Below are positions 1-6,670 of a stretch of 8,540 nt of DNA, piece by piece. How positions within the stretch are numbered: position 1 is the first letter of the stretch; every line of letters begins with the position of its first letter. A program made the translations under genes and the position numbers. Location of the stretch: NCBI GenBank assembly GCA_017472105.1, contig JAFUQY010000085.1, positions 1-8,540 of the forward strand, given 5' to 3'. Source of the DNA: Clostridia bacterium. Its GTDB lineage: Bacteria > Bacillota_A > Clostridia > Oscillospirales > CAG-272. The notes under the pieces were generated by a model. That model did no database searches and was not told the DNA's origin. It saw nothing but the letters and a program-made list of their open reading frames with translations.

Positions 1-80
1 GGAATGAGCTTTCTGGAAATCAGCACCGTGGACAGAAACGTCATCACCAGCACTGCCGCGAAAAGAATGTTGTAGTTCAT
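1..80 (-). CDS. mraY: MraY, phospho-MurNAc-pentapeptide transferase (N-terminal fragment)
   Basis: This is the start of a gene that leaves the window at its left edge; 26 codons plus two bases are visible. The predicted peptide begins MNYNILFAAVLVMTFLSTVL and continues ISRKLIP. That is one hydrophobic membrane segment (about residues 5-21) followed by a basic turn and a proline, as in the first helix of MraY. MraY moves phospho-MurNAc-pentapeptide from UDP to undecaprenyl phosphate in the membrane, giving lipid I. The ATG at 80 has an AGGA ribosome binding site at 89-92, eight bases upstream. The call rests mainly on its position after murE and murF, where mraY is usual, plus the membrane start. 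Another membrane protein, such as an FtsW-family flippase, is possible but less likely. Confidence 0.75.
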   Translation of the reverse strand, partial: MNYNILFAAVLVMTFLSTVLISRKLI

Positions 81-103
81 ATGTCATTTCCTGTTGTTTT
101 CTG

Positions 104-170
104 AATTAATGAAGCAATCGCCACGCTGCAAAGCAGACTCCGACTCAATGAAGCCAACTCCACGGTCGTG
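104..170. repeat. Intercistronic small-palindrome array between murF and mraY
   Basis: The 147-base gap between murF and mraY shows no convincing gene. Read on the plus strand it contains two copies of a 14-base box, AATTAATGAAGCAA at 104-117 and ACTCAATGAAGCCA at 143-156, 39 bases apart. Between them is a small hairpin, CTGC-AAA-GCAG, at 126-136. After the second box is another, CCAC-GGTC-GTGG, at about 159-170. Box, palindrome, box, palindrome is the layout of dispersed intergenic hairpin repeats. A similar array with GTGAA boxes lies between the PBP gene and murE. No U-tract follows either hairpin, so this does not look like a terminator. Function unknown. Confidence 0.4.
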
Positions 171-227
171 GGAAATCAAACGCCGCCAGCTTCAAGTGCG
201 CCGGTATGCCCGCAGAGGCTTCCCTGC

Positions 228-1685
228 TTAACCGCGTCTGCGTGCACGCATTTTGCGCTTTTTCATGCATTCGATGATCCGTTCTGCCGCAACTCCGCGG
301 GATGCCTTTACGAGAAGGATGTCGCCCGGCTGAAGTGCCTGAAGGATCATGTCCGCCATGCCCTGCGCGTCACGGGTATCGAGACAAACGAAAACGTTTT
401 CCGCACGGATCCCCTTCTTGATTGCCGCCTCCGCGATGATGTCCGCCATCATGCCGTAGCAGAACAGCTTCTGAACCTGCATCTGCGCCGCGTACTGACC
501 GAGCTGATCGTGCATCAGACGGGAGTATTCGCCGAGCTCCAGCATATCGCCGAGCAGTGCCGCGGGTCTGGTCTCCTTCTTCGCCGCCATGGAAACGAGG
601 ACGTCAATCGCCGCTCTCATGGATTCGGGGCTTGCGTTGTAGCAGTCGTCAATAACAGTGATGCCGCCGACTTCGTAGATCTTCTGCCGTCTGTCCGCAC
701 CCACAAAGGATTTCAGACCGCGGCGGATCTGGTCGTCCGTCATGCCGAGAATCACGCCGACCGCATATGCAGTCAGGGAGTTGTAAACGTTGTGCTTGCC
801 GAGCGCGGGAACTTCAATGTTCGTCACAGCCTTGTTCGCGTAGATCAGGTCGTACACGATGCCGTCCACTTTCTGACGGATGTTCACCGCACGGTAGTCG
901 CCGGCACGGTTGTAGATCGACATCAGCTTCGGCTTGTTCTCGAGCACTTCATACTGATTGAACAGAAGCGGCTCGTCCGCGTTGAGAAGAAGGATGCCGT
1001 CCTCGGGAAGACCAAGGCGGATTTCCATCTTCGCACGGCAGATGTTCTCTCTCGTTCCGAGGGATGCGAGGTGGGAGGTGCCGATGTTGGTGACAATGGC
1101 GATGTCGGGCTTCGCGATCTTCGTCATGTATTCGATCTCGCCGAGGTTGCTCATGCCCATTTCCAGAACCACAACCTTGTCGTCCGGTTCAATGGAGAGA
1201 AGCGTGAGCGGCATGCCCAGTTCGTTGTTGTAGTTGCCCTGCGTCTTGTGGGTCTTGAACGCCGCGGACGCAACGGCATACACGAATTCCTTCGTTGTGG
1301 TCTTGCCGACGGAACCGGTGATCGCGATGAATTTCGCCGTCGTCAGTGTCCGGTAATGCGCCGCGAGAAGACCAATGGACTTGATGGTGTCCTCCACGAT
1401 CACGGCACAGAAGGGCTTTCCGCTTTCCTTCGCCGCGTCGGGAACATACTGACAGAGGAAACAGGAGGAGCCCGCGTTCACGGAATCCGGAATGAAATCG
1501 TTGCCGTTCACGTTTGCACCGGCAATGGCGCAGAAAATTACGCCTTCCCCGGATTCTCTGGAGTCGGTTGCCAGAGCGGTCTGAGGATGGGTTCCGTCCG
1601 CGCCGTTGTATGTTTCAAGTCTGCCGCCGGTGATTTCTGCAAGCTCCGCCGGTGTGTAGGATTTCATTTTCAGTTCTACGCTCAT
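228..1685 (-). CDS. murF: MurF, UDP-MurNAc-tripeptide:D-alanyl-D-alanine ligase
   Basis: Cytoplasmic ATP-dependent ligase that adds D-Ala-D-Ala to UDP-MurNAc-tripeptide, the last soluble step of peptidoglycan precursor synthesis. With the ATG at 1685 it has 485 residues, normal for the family. Visible motifs are the ATP-binding loop GSVGKTT (124-130), NNELG (153-157), MGMSNLGEI (176-184), TNIGTSHL (199-206), RAKMEI (218-223, with the lysine expected to be carbamylated in Mur ligases), DDCYNASPESM (346-356) and KASRG (460-464). The protein ends in a very basic tail (KKRKMRARRRG). Start choice: a TTG at 1694 is in frame but abuts the GGAGG site at 1695-1699 with no spacing, while the ATG at 1685 lies nine bases from it. 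A later ATG at 1667 has no clear site. The gene follows murE after 53 bases, without a terminator, and is presumably cotranscribed. Confidence 0.96.
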   Translation of the reverse strand: MSVELKMKSYTPAELAEITGGRLETYNGADGTHPQTALATDSRESGEGVIFCAIAGANVNGNDFIPDSVNAGSSCFLCQYVPDAAKESGKPFCAVIVEDTIKSIGLLAAHYRTLTTAKFIAITGSVGKTTTKEFVYAVASAAFKTHKTQGNYNNELGMPLTLLSIEPDDKVVVLEMGMSNLGEIEYMTKIAKPDIAIVTNIGTSHLASLGTRENICRAKMEIRLGLPEDGILLLNADEPLLFNQYEVLENKPKLMSIYNRAGDYRAVNIRQKVDGIVYDLIYANKAVTNIEVPALGKHNVYNSLTAYAVGVILGMTDDQIRRGLKSFVGADRRQKIYEVGGITVIDDCYNASPESMRAAIDVLVSMAAKKETRPAALLGDMLELGEYSRLMHDQLGQYAAQMQVQKLFCYGMMADIIAEAAIKKGIRAENVFVCLDTRDAQGMADMILQALQPGDILLVKASRGVAAERIIECMKKRKMRARRRG

Positions 1686-1738
1686 GTGTTTCAACCTCCG
1701 TCCCTTGTCAAGTGACGTTTTCAGATATCAGTAATTTG

Positions 1739-3241
1739 TCATTCCGACAGCCGGATTTTTTCATCTGCCGCTTCCCTGACGATTGCTTCCTCATGGAAGG
1801 GGTGCTTGCCGTCGGATGTAATTTCATATTTTTCGTGTCCCTCCCCTGCCAGAAGAACCGTGTCTCCCGGGCCCGCGTTCATCACAGCCCAGCGGATTGC
1901 CTCACGCCGGTCGGGAATCACCTTCACGGGTGCGTTTTCGCTCACGCCTGCGAGAATGTCCGCAATGATCGCGCCGGGATTTTCGCCTCTCGGATTGTCA
2001 CCGGTGATTACGGTCATGTCCGCAAGCTCCTGCGCGGTCTTTGCCATCAGAGGACGCTTTGCCTTATCCCGGTCGCCGCCGCATCCGAACAGCACGGTAA
2101 GCCGTCCGCCTGCCTCAGTTCTCAGCGCAGTCAGTGCCGCACGGAGGGAATCGGGAGTATGTGCGTAATCGATGTACACGGCGGGAAGACTGCCCTGAAC
2201 GGAATTCGGAAACCGTACCCGGTTGAGTCTGCCCTCGACGCCGCCGAAATCGCTGAGGGAATCCCGGATAATCACGGGGTCCACACCGAGCTCTGCGGCA
2301 GCGGCTGCGCACATCATGGTATTGTAAACGGAGTAGATCCCCGGCATGGGAGCATCGATGCGAAGAACCGCGCCGTGGGATAAGTATATATAATGTACAT
2401 GTCCGCCGGACTGACGGATCTTCGCGCCGCGTACGTCCATGGTGTTGTCGTTCACGGAACACCGCGTCACGGGCACATCCGGGTACATCGCCGGGAGTTT
2501 TTTCATCCATTCGTCGTCCGCGTTGATGACGGCGTGTTTCGCGTGTGCCATCAGTGCGGCTTTCGAGCGGAAGTAGCTTTCCATTTCGTGGTGGTAGTCG
2601 AGATGCTCGGGCGAGAGATTGGTGAACAGCGCCATGTCCGGCTCAATCGGAACCAGCTTTTCCATCGCCAGAGCCTGTGAGGATGCCTCGTAAATGATCG
2701 TGTCGCATCCGGCTTCCTTCATCTGCAATGCCGCGCCGAAGAAATACTCCGGATCGGGTGTGGTCATGGCCCCGGAGATATCGCTCACGGACGAGCCGCC
2801 GTTGTCCCCGAGATCGAGGGTGTCGTCGTTCGCCATGGTGCGCACCGTGGTGACTGCCCCGACCTTATGTCCCGCCGCGCGGAGAATATGCCGCAGGATG
2901 AAGGCACAGGATGTCTTTCCGGCGGTTCCGGTCACGGCGATTTTCGTCATCCTGTCGGTGGGACGTCCGGTGAAATTGTACCAGAGCACCGACTCTGCCG
3001 CCCGGGTGGACGGTGTGAGGATCAGGTCATCGAACCCGTAGACCTCATGCTCCGCCAGAACTCCGGCAGCACCTCTGTCAAGGGCATCGCGGATGAAATT
3101 GTGTCCGTCGAACCGGGAGCCGCGGATGGCGATGAAGAGATCCCCCGGTCTGACACGCCGGGAATCGGAAGCAATGCCGGTAAACGCCAGATCCGGAATC
3201 CGGTTCACCTCGATGCCGTCAAAAAGCTGGGATGCGATCAT
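1739..3241 (-). CDS. murE: MurE, UDP-MurNAc-L-Ala-D-Glu:meso-diaminopimelate ligase
   Basis: Cytoplasmic Mur ligase adding the third residue of the stem peptide. From the ATG at 3241 it has 500 residues. Motifs: SDSRRVRPGDLFIAIRG in the N-terminal UDP-binding domain, ATP loop TGTAGKTS (104-111), TTP (160-162), EASSQAL (185-191), FTNLSPEHLDYH (206-217), the carbamylated-lysine motif YFRSK (K227), IDYAHTPD (357-364), DNPR (415-418) and GEGHE (466-470). DNPR is the known signature of meso-DAP-adding enzymes, so a DAP-type wall is predicted. The usual SSH after the TTP region is SSQ here, and the common FDD near the end is FHE; both are mild departures. An upstream ATG at 3268 would add nine residues and also has a ribosome site. 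I chose 3241 because its site (GGAGG, five bases away) is stronger and MIASQLFDGIEV matches the usual family start. Confidence 0.96.
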   Translation of the reverse strand: MIASQLFDGIEVNRIPDLAFTGIASDSRRVRPGDLFIAIRGSRFDGHNFIRDALDRGAAGVLAEHEVYGFDDLILTPSTRAAESVLWYNFTGRPTDRMTKIAVTGTAGKTSCAFILRHILRAAGHKVGAVTTVRTMANDDTLDLGDNGGSSVSDISGAMTTPDPEYFFGAALQMKEAGCDTIIYEASSQALAMEKLVPIEPDMALFTNLSPEHLDYHHEMESYFRSKAALMAHAKHAVINADDEWMKKLPAMYPDVPVTRCSVNDNTMDVRGAKIRQSGGHVHYIYLSHGAVLRIDAPMPGIYSVYNTMMCAAAAAELGVDPVIIRDSLSDFGGVEGRLNRVRFPNSVQGSLPAVYIDYAHTPDSLRAALTALRTEAGGRLTVLFGCGGDRDKAKRPLMAKTAQELADMTVITGDNPRGENPGAIIADILAGVSENAPVKVIPDRREAIRWAVMNAGPGDTVLLAGEGHEKYEITSDGKHPFHEEAIVREAADEKIRLSE

Positions 3242-3246
3242 AAATT

Positions 3247-3251
3247 CCTCC
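3247..3251 (-). promoter_or_regulatory. Ribosome binding site deciding the murE start
   Basis: GGAGG lies five bases before the ATG at 3241. A second, weaker site, AGAGG at 3276-3280, lies seven bases before an in-frame ATG at 3268. The two signals are in tandem, and the downstream one is closer to consensus. Confidence 0.6.
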
Positions 3252-3304
3252 GTGTACTGAATTTGCATTGAACTTCCTCTTTACAAATTCCCACGTTTTC
3301 TTTC

Positions 3305-3368
3305 TTCACTCCGCCTTTTCACACGCGAAGCGTATTTCACTTATCTTCACAGCCGAAGGCTGCTTCAC
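3305..3368. repeat. TTCAC-spaced palindrome array between the PBP gene and murE
   Basis: On the plus strand TTCAC occurs five times in 64 bases, at 3305, 3318, 3336, 3346 and 3364 (GTGAA on the coding strand). Two of the intervals, 3323-3335 and 3351-3363, are 13-base palindromic inserts: ACGC-GAA-GCGT (3323-3333) and CAGCC-GAA-GGCTG (3350-3362, overlapping the last C of its TTCAC box). Both have a GAA loop and differ in stem sequence, so box and loop are kept while the stems vary in a compensating way. The array starts five bases from the PBP stop codon and ends just before the murE ribosome site. There is no U-tract, so it is not an ordinary terminator. It resembles short dispersed hairpin repeats found between genes in many bacteria. 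It may be a mobile relic or an mRNA processing or stability element. Confidence 0.6.
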
Positions 3369-3372
3369 TTTC

Positions 3373-5715
3373 TTAGTCTGTTCCGTCCATGTGCCGCAGT
3401 TCGATTTCAACGATCGTGCCGCGCGCAACTCTTGCTCCTGCCGCCGGGGTTTGGTTCACGACAACTGCCGTCGTACCGTTGGTGGAGCCGGTGAAAATGA
3501 CGTTCAGACCCGCGCCAATCACGGCGTTGTTTGCGTTGAATGCCGTCATGCCGGTCAGGTCGGGTACGGTTACGGATGCCGCCGGGGTTTCCTCACCCGT
3601 GTACAGGATCAGAAGACCTGTGTCACTGGAGATCTTGGAGCCGGCTTCGGGAATCTGAGCGGTAACCGTTGTGCCGTCGCCGATGATTTCATACGTGAAA
3701 TTGCGCCAGCTCAGGTCGGTTACAGCCGCTTCCACCGTTGCTCCCACGTAGTTGGACAGCGTAACGTCCAGTGCGGCGAGCTCTTCGGTGGTGTACTGGG
3801 CTTCCACACCGATGTACGGCAGGACGTAGCCCATGAGATTCGAGATATACGGAGCGGCAACCACGGAACCGTAGACTGCGCTCTTGAGAGGTTTGTCAAC
3901 AATAATGATGGCGGAAACCTGAGGATCGTCCGCCGGTGCGTATGCCGCAGTGGAACCGACACGGTACGGGGTATTGCCGAATTCGTCCACTTCGTCACGC
4001 TTTTCGGAGGTACCGGTCTTCGCTGCCACACGATACCCCTTGACGTATGCATTCTTCGCACCGCCGTCACCCGCAACACCCTCTTCGAGAATCTCGGTGA
4101 TGGTTTCGCAGACCCCGGTGCTGACAACCTGACGGACCTGTTCGGTTTCGTAGGACTGAATCACGTTGCCGTCGTCGTCCACAATTTCCTTGAGCAGATG
4201 GGGCGTAATCAGATACCCGCCGTTTGCCACAGAGGAAATCGCGCGGAGCTGCTGGAGTGCGGTCGTCTTGAAGGTCTGACCGAAGGAATATACCGCGAGG
4301 GATACGCCGGAGAAATTCTTGTAAGCGGAGTAAATGCCGCCGACCTCCCCTGGCAGATCCACGCCGGTCTTTGCCGTGTAGCCGAATGCCTGGAAGTATT
4401 CGTAGAACTTCGCACGTCCGACGCCTGCGGCAATCTGCATCAGGGTCGGGTTGCAGGACTGCTGGAGACCCACACGGAACGTAACCGCGCCGTGACCGGT
4501 GTGCAGGTGACAGCTGATCGGCTTGGACCAGCCTTCCACCATCAGGGAACCGGAGCAGTAGAAGGGAGTTTCGGGAGTGACCACGCCTTCCTCAAATGCC
4601 ATCGCGGTGGTGATGATCTTGAACGTGGAGCCGGGCTCGTAGGTTTCGGTGATCGCCTTGTTGTTCCACATGCGGTACATCAGCTCGGTGTACTTTTCGG
4701 TGTAGTCCTCGGAGCCTTTCGCATATCCGAGCGCATCGAGCTCCGCCTGAGAGTATTCGTCGATGGTGTACGGATCGTTGAGGTCGAAGGACGGGTAGGT
4801 TGCCATGGCAAGAACCCCGCCGGTATTCACGTCCATCACGATGCCGGTTACACGGTCGCCCGCGCCGGATTCGAGATAGGTCTTTTTCAGCTGATTTTCC
4901 AGCTCATACTGGATGTAGATATCCAGCGTGGTAACGATATTATAGCCGTTTTCCGCTTCGATATAGCGTTCGTATTCAAAGGGCATATCCTGACGTTTTG
5001 CATCCTGCGCCAGAATGTAGCGTCCGGATGTGCCTTCGAGCAGGTTGTTGTAGTAGGATTCCAGACCGTAGATGCCCACGCCCTCGGAGTTGGTGAACCC
5101 GATCACATGGGAGGCAAGGTCGGATTTCGGATAGTAGCGCTTGGAGGAGGCTTCGAAGTAGACTTCCTTTTTCAGGCTGAACTGCGCGATGAAGGTTTCA
5201 ATCTTCTCGGCGAGCGACGCGTCCACGTTTTTCTTCACAACTTCGTAGTAGCGTCCGGTCTTTCCGGCTTTTTCGAGGATGGTGCTTTCGTCCACATCAA
5301 GATAGCCTGCCAGAACCTCGGCGATCAGCTCGTCAAGCTCCGTGCCGTTATAGTAGATTTCGTATTCGGGATCCGTGTAATCGTAGCGGACGTCGTTTTC
5401 GGGATCGCTGTCATCCGCAAGCTCCTCGTTGTCCTTCATCTTCGCGATGATATCCGCCGGCGAGAGGATGACGTTGTACACGGTTTTGTTGGTCGCGAGG
5501 ATGTTGCCGTTGCGGTCGAGGATGTTGCCGCGCTCGGGTGTGACCTCGGTCTGAATGGTAAGCTGATTGAGGACGATGGACTCATAGTAGTCATGCATCT
5601 TGATCTGATAATTTGCCAGACGTCCCACGATCACGCATGCCACCGCGGTGAATATGACGAAGATTGCAATAATCTTCCGGGATGTTTTTCTGTCGGTGCG
5701 GTTTCGTACATTCAT
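3373..5715 (-). CDS. Class B penicillin-binding protein (FtsI/SpoVD family) with two PASTA domains
   Basis: 780-residue monofunctional peptidoglycan transpeptidase, anchored by one N-terminal membrane helix (about residues 14-32) with the catalytic part outside the cell. It crosslinks septal (or spore) peptidoglycan. Order of parts: short basic cytoplasmic tail, membrane helix, dimerisation domain with RGNILDRNG (62-70), transpeptidase domain with S363-T-F-K366 (acylated serine), S420-C-N422 and K566-T-G, then two PASTA repeats (about 650-707 and 714-774) ending ELRHMDGTD. Its place between ftsL and murE is that of FtsI/PBP2B. Cys402 and Cys421, flanking a GHG motif, match the spacing of the redox-active pair known in Bacillus SpoVD, while two PASTA repeats are more like PBP2B, so I leave the symbol blank. 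The ATG at 5715 is 12 bases from its AGAGGA site, longer than usual, and no alternative start is in frame. Confidence 0.95.
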   Translation of the reverse strand: MNVRNRTDRKTSRKIIAIFVIFTAVACVIVGRLANYQIKMHDYYESIVLNQLTIQTEVTPERGNILDRNGNILATNKTVYNVILSPADIIAKMKDNEELADDSDPENDVRYDYTDPEYEIYYNGTELDELIAEVLAGYLDVDESTILEKAGKTGRYYEVVKKNVDASLAEKIETFIAQFSLKKEVYFEASSKRYYPKSDLASHVIGFTNSEGVGIYGLESYYNNLLEGTSGRYILAQDAKRQDMPFEYERYIEAENGYNIVTTLDIYIQYELENQLKKTYLESGAGDRVTGIVMDVNTGGVLAMATYPSFDLNDPYTIDEYSQAELDALGYAKGSEDYTEKYTELMYRMWNNKAITETYEPGSTFKIITTAMAFEEGVVTPETPFYCSGSLMVEGWSKPISCHLHTGHGAVTFRVGLQQSCNPTLMQIAAGVGRAKFYEYFQAFGYTAKTGVDLPGEVGGIYSAYKNFSGVSLAVYSFGQTFKTTALQQLRAISSVANGGYLITPHLLKEIVDDDGNVIQSYETEQVRQVVSTGVCETITEILEEGVAGDGGAKNAYVKGYRVAAKTGTSEKRDEVDEFGNTPYRVGSTAAYAPADDPQVSAIIIVDKPLKSAVYGSVVAAPYISNLMGYVLPYIGVEAQYTTEELAALDVTLSNYVGATVEAAVTDLSWRNFTYEIIGDGTTVTAQIPEAGSKISSDTGLLILYTGEETPAASVTVPDLTGMTAFNANNAVIGAGLNVIFTGSTNGTTAVVVNQTPAAGARVARGTIVEIELRHMDGTD

Positions 5716-5753
5716 GGGTTGGATGTGTCCTCTGCTGTTCTGTCGCTGTATGC

Positions 5754-5786
5754 CGGCGGTCTCTCACCGGAGTATATTCGCCGCCG
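5754..5786. other. GC-rich hairpin upstream of the PBP gene
   Basis: CGGCGG at 5754-5759 pairs with CCGCCG at 5781-5786 around a loop of about 21 bases, 38 bases ahead of the PBP start. The stem is short and the loop long, so the structure is only suggestive. Confidence 0.25.
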
Positions 5787-5811
5787 TGCAAAACTATTCG
5801 GGAAAAGCAAC

Positions 5812-5839
5812 GGGCTGAATCACCTTTTCAGTGCAGCCC
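5812..5839 (-). other. Hairpin directly after ftsL
   Basis: GGGCTG and CAGCCC pair six for six (5834-5839 with 5812-5817). CAC and GTG extend the stem inward past a three-base bulge, leaving a seven-base loop. It begins nine bases after the ftsL stop codon. The sequence after it has only a short TTTT some bases downstream, so it is at most a weak terminator or attenuator. It could also protect or punctuate the message, since the ftsL-PBP gap (133 bases) is long for this operon. Confidence 0.35.
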
Positions 5840-5848
5840 GATGATGAT

Positions 5849-6631
5849 TTATTTGAATCGTTCGAAGAAATCGCCGAGAGCGGAGAAGATGGACGAGAGC
5901 ATGACGCCCCCTGTGGTTTCCTCTTCCGGGGTTTCGATCAGCTCGATGCGTTCGCCGTCGGAGAGGGAGATGTACTCTTTCTGTACGTATTCTTCCTTCA
6001 CCATGCCCAGACGCTGGCTCGCCATGGATTCGATGGTTTTGACGTCGTTCTTGTCATCCAGACGGAGCTCAAGCTGTTCCGCGGTTTCCTCAAGCTCTGC
6101 AAGCTGTTTTTCCAGAGCCGCGATTTCGTTCTGTGTCTTGTAGACATCGGAGATGCCCAGCACCAGCGTCATGATCATCACGCTCGCGAGAAGCAGGAGC
6201 ACGAAGAACATTTTCGGGAAGGGCTTCTTTTCCGCCTGCATTTCCACTGCGGGAGTGATGGGTTCCGGTCTGACGATTGTCGGTTCCGGTGCGGGAGATG
6301 CCTTCTGACGGGTGCGCTGGGATGTGCCGGGTTTCGCTGCGGACTGAGCCGGGTTTGTCCGTGTGCCGTATCCGGAAGCTGTGCGGGCAGTCTGTCGGCT
6401 GTTCTGCCGGTTGTTCTGCCGCGCGGTCTGCGTACGGACACCGGATTCATGCCGGCTGTAATTTTCACGGAATGCCTGCTCTGCGACGTTTCCGCGGGGA
6501 TTGTGTTCCCTCTCGGCACGGCGCATCAGCTCCGCTGTGGAAGAAGCCTGCATTCCGTCAACGGCAGATCCGCGGCCGGAAAAGCGATTTTTCATTTTTT
6601 CCGCAAGAGCGTAGTTGTTTCCGGTTGTCAT
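5849..6631 (-). CDS. ftsL: FtsL-like septum formation protein with long N-terminal extension
   Basis: 260-residue single-pass membrane protein in the ftsL position, between rsmH and the PBP. In order: a long cytoplasmic N-terminal region (1-140) rich in Arg, Gln, Asn, Thr and Pro and probably disordered, a Lys-rich stretch (KKPFPK, 135-140), one membrane helix (about 141-160), a heptad-like coiled coil (about 162-192), then IESMASQRLGMVKEEYV (200-216). The last segment matches the FtsL/DivIC family pattern after the coiled coil, and an amphipathic tail ends LGDFFERFK. FtsL forms a complex with FtsB/DivIC and FtsQ/DivIB that recruits and activates FtsW and FtsI at the septum. Typical FtsL proteins are about 100-130 residues, so the extension is the odd part. 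The ATG at 6631 has a full AGGAGG seven bases upstream (6639-6644). The family call is secure by context and architecture rather than by sequence identity. Confidence 0.85.
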   Translation of the reverse strand: MTTGNNYALAEKMKNRFSGRGSAVDGMQASSTAELMRRAEREHNPRGNVAEQAFRENYSRHESGVRTQTARQNNRQNSRQTARTASGYGTRTNPAQSAAKPGTSQRTRQKASPAPEPTIVRPEPITPAVEMQAEKKPFPKMFFVLLLLASVMIMTLVLGISDVYKTQNEIAALEKQLAELEETAEQLELRLDDKNDVKTIESMASQRLGMVKEEYVQKEYISLSDGERIELIETPEEETTGGVMLSSIFSALGDFFERFK

Positions 6632-6670
6632 GCTGCTTCCTCCTTTATGCGATGATTTGTGATTTCTGCT

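Noticed and set aside
81..227. Small gene between murF and mraY on the minus strand
   Set aside because: A frame ending at a TGA near 147 is open for about 26 codons but has no start with a ribosome site; it fits repeat-derived sequence better.
168..1715. 515-codon open frame on the plus strand opposite murF
   Set aside because: Antisense shadow of murF with similar artefactual composition and no family motif. The murF frame carries all expected catalytic motifs.
3305..3368. CRISPR array
   Set aside because: The repeated box is only five bases and the intervals are short palindromes, not unique spacers. No cas gene is present.
3305..3368. Intrinsic terminator splitting the operon before murE
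   Set aside because: The hairpins have short stems and no U-tract on the coding strand, and no strong promoter follows before murE.
3268..5844. 858-codon open frame on the plus strand opposite the PBP gene
   Set aside because: It is antisense to a complete, motif-verified PBP gene. Its His/Val/Arg/Gly-rich composition is typical of a shadow frame of GC-rich codons, and it shows no recognisable domain.
5831..6655. 274-codon plus-strand frame opposite ftsL
   Set aside because: It mirrors the ftsL gene, which has a perfect ribosome site and the right architecture. The plus-strand product is Cys/Arg-rich without a domain.
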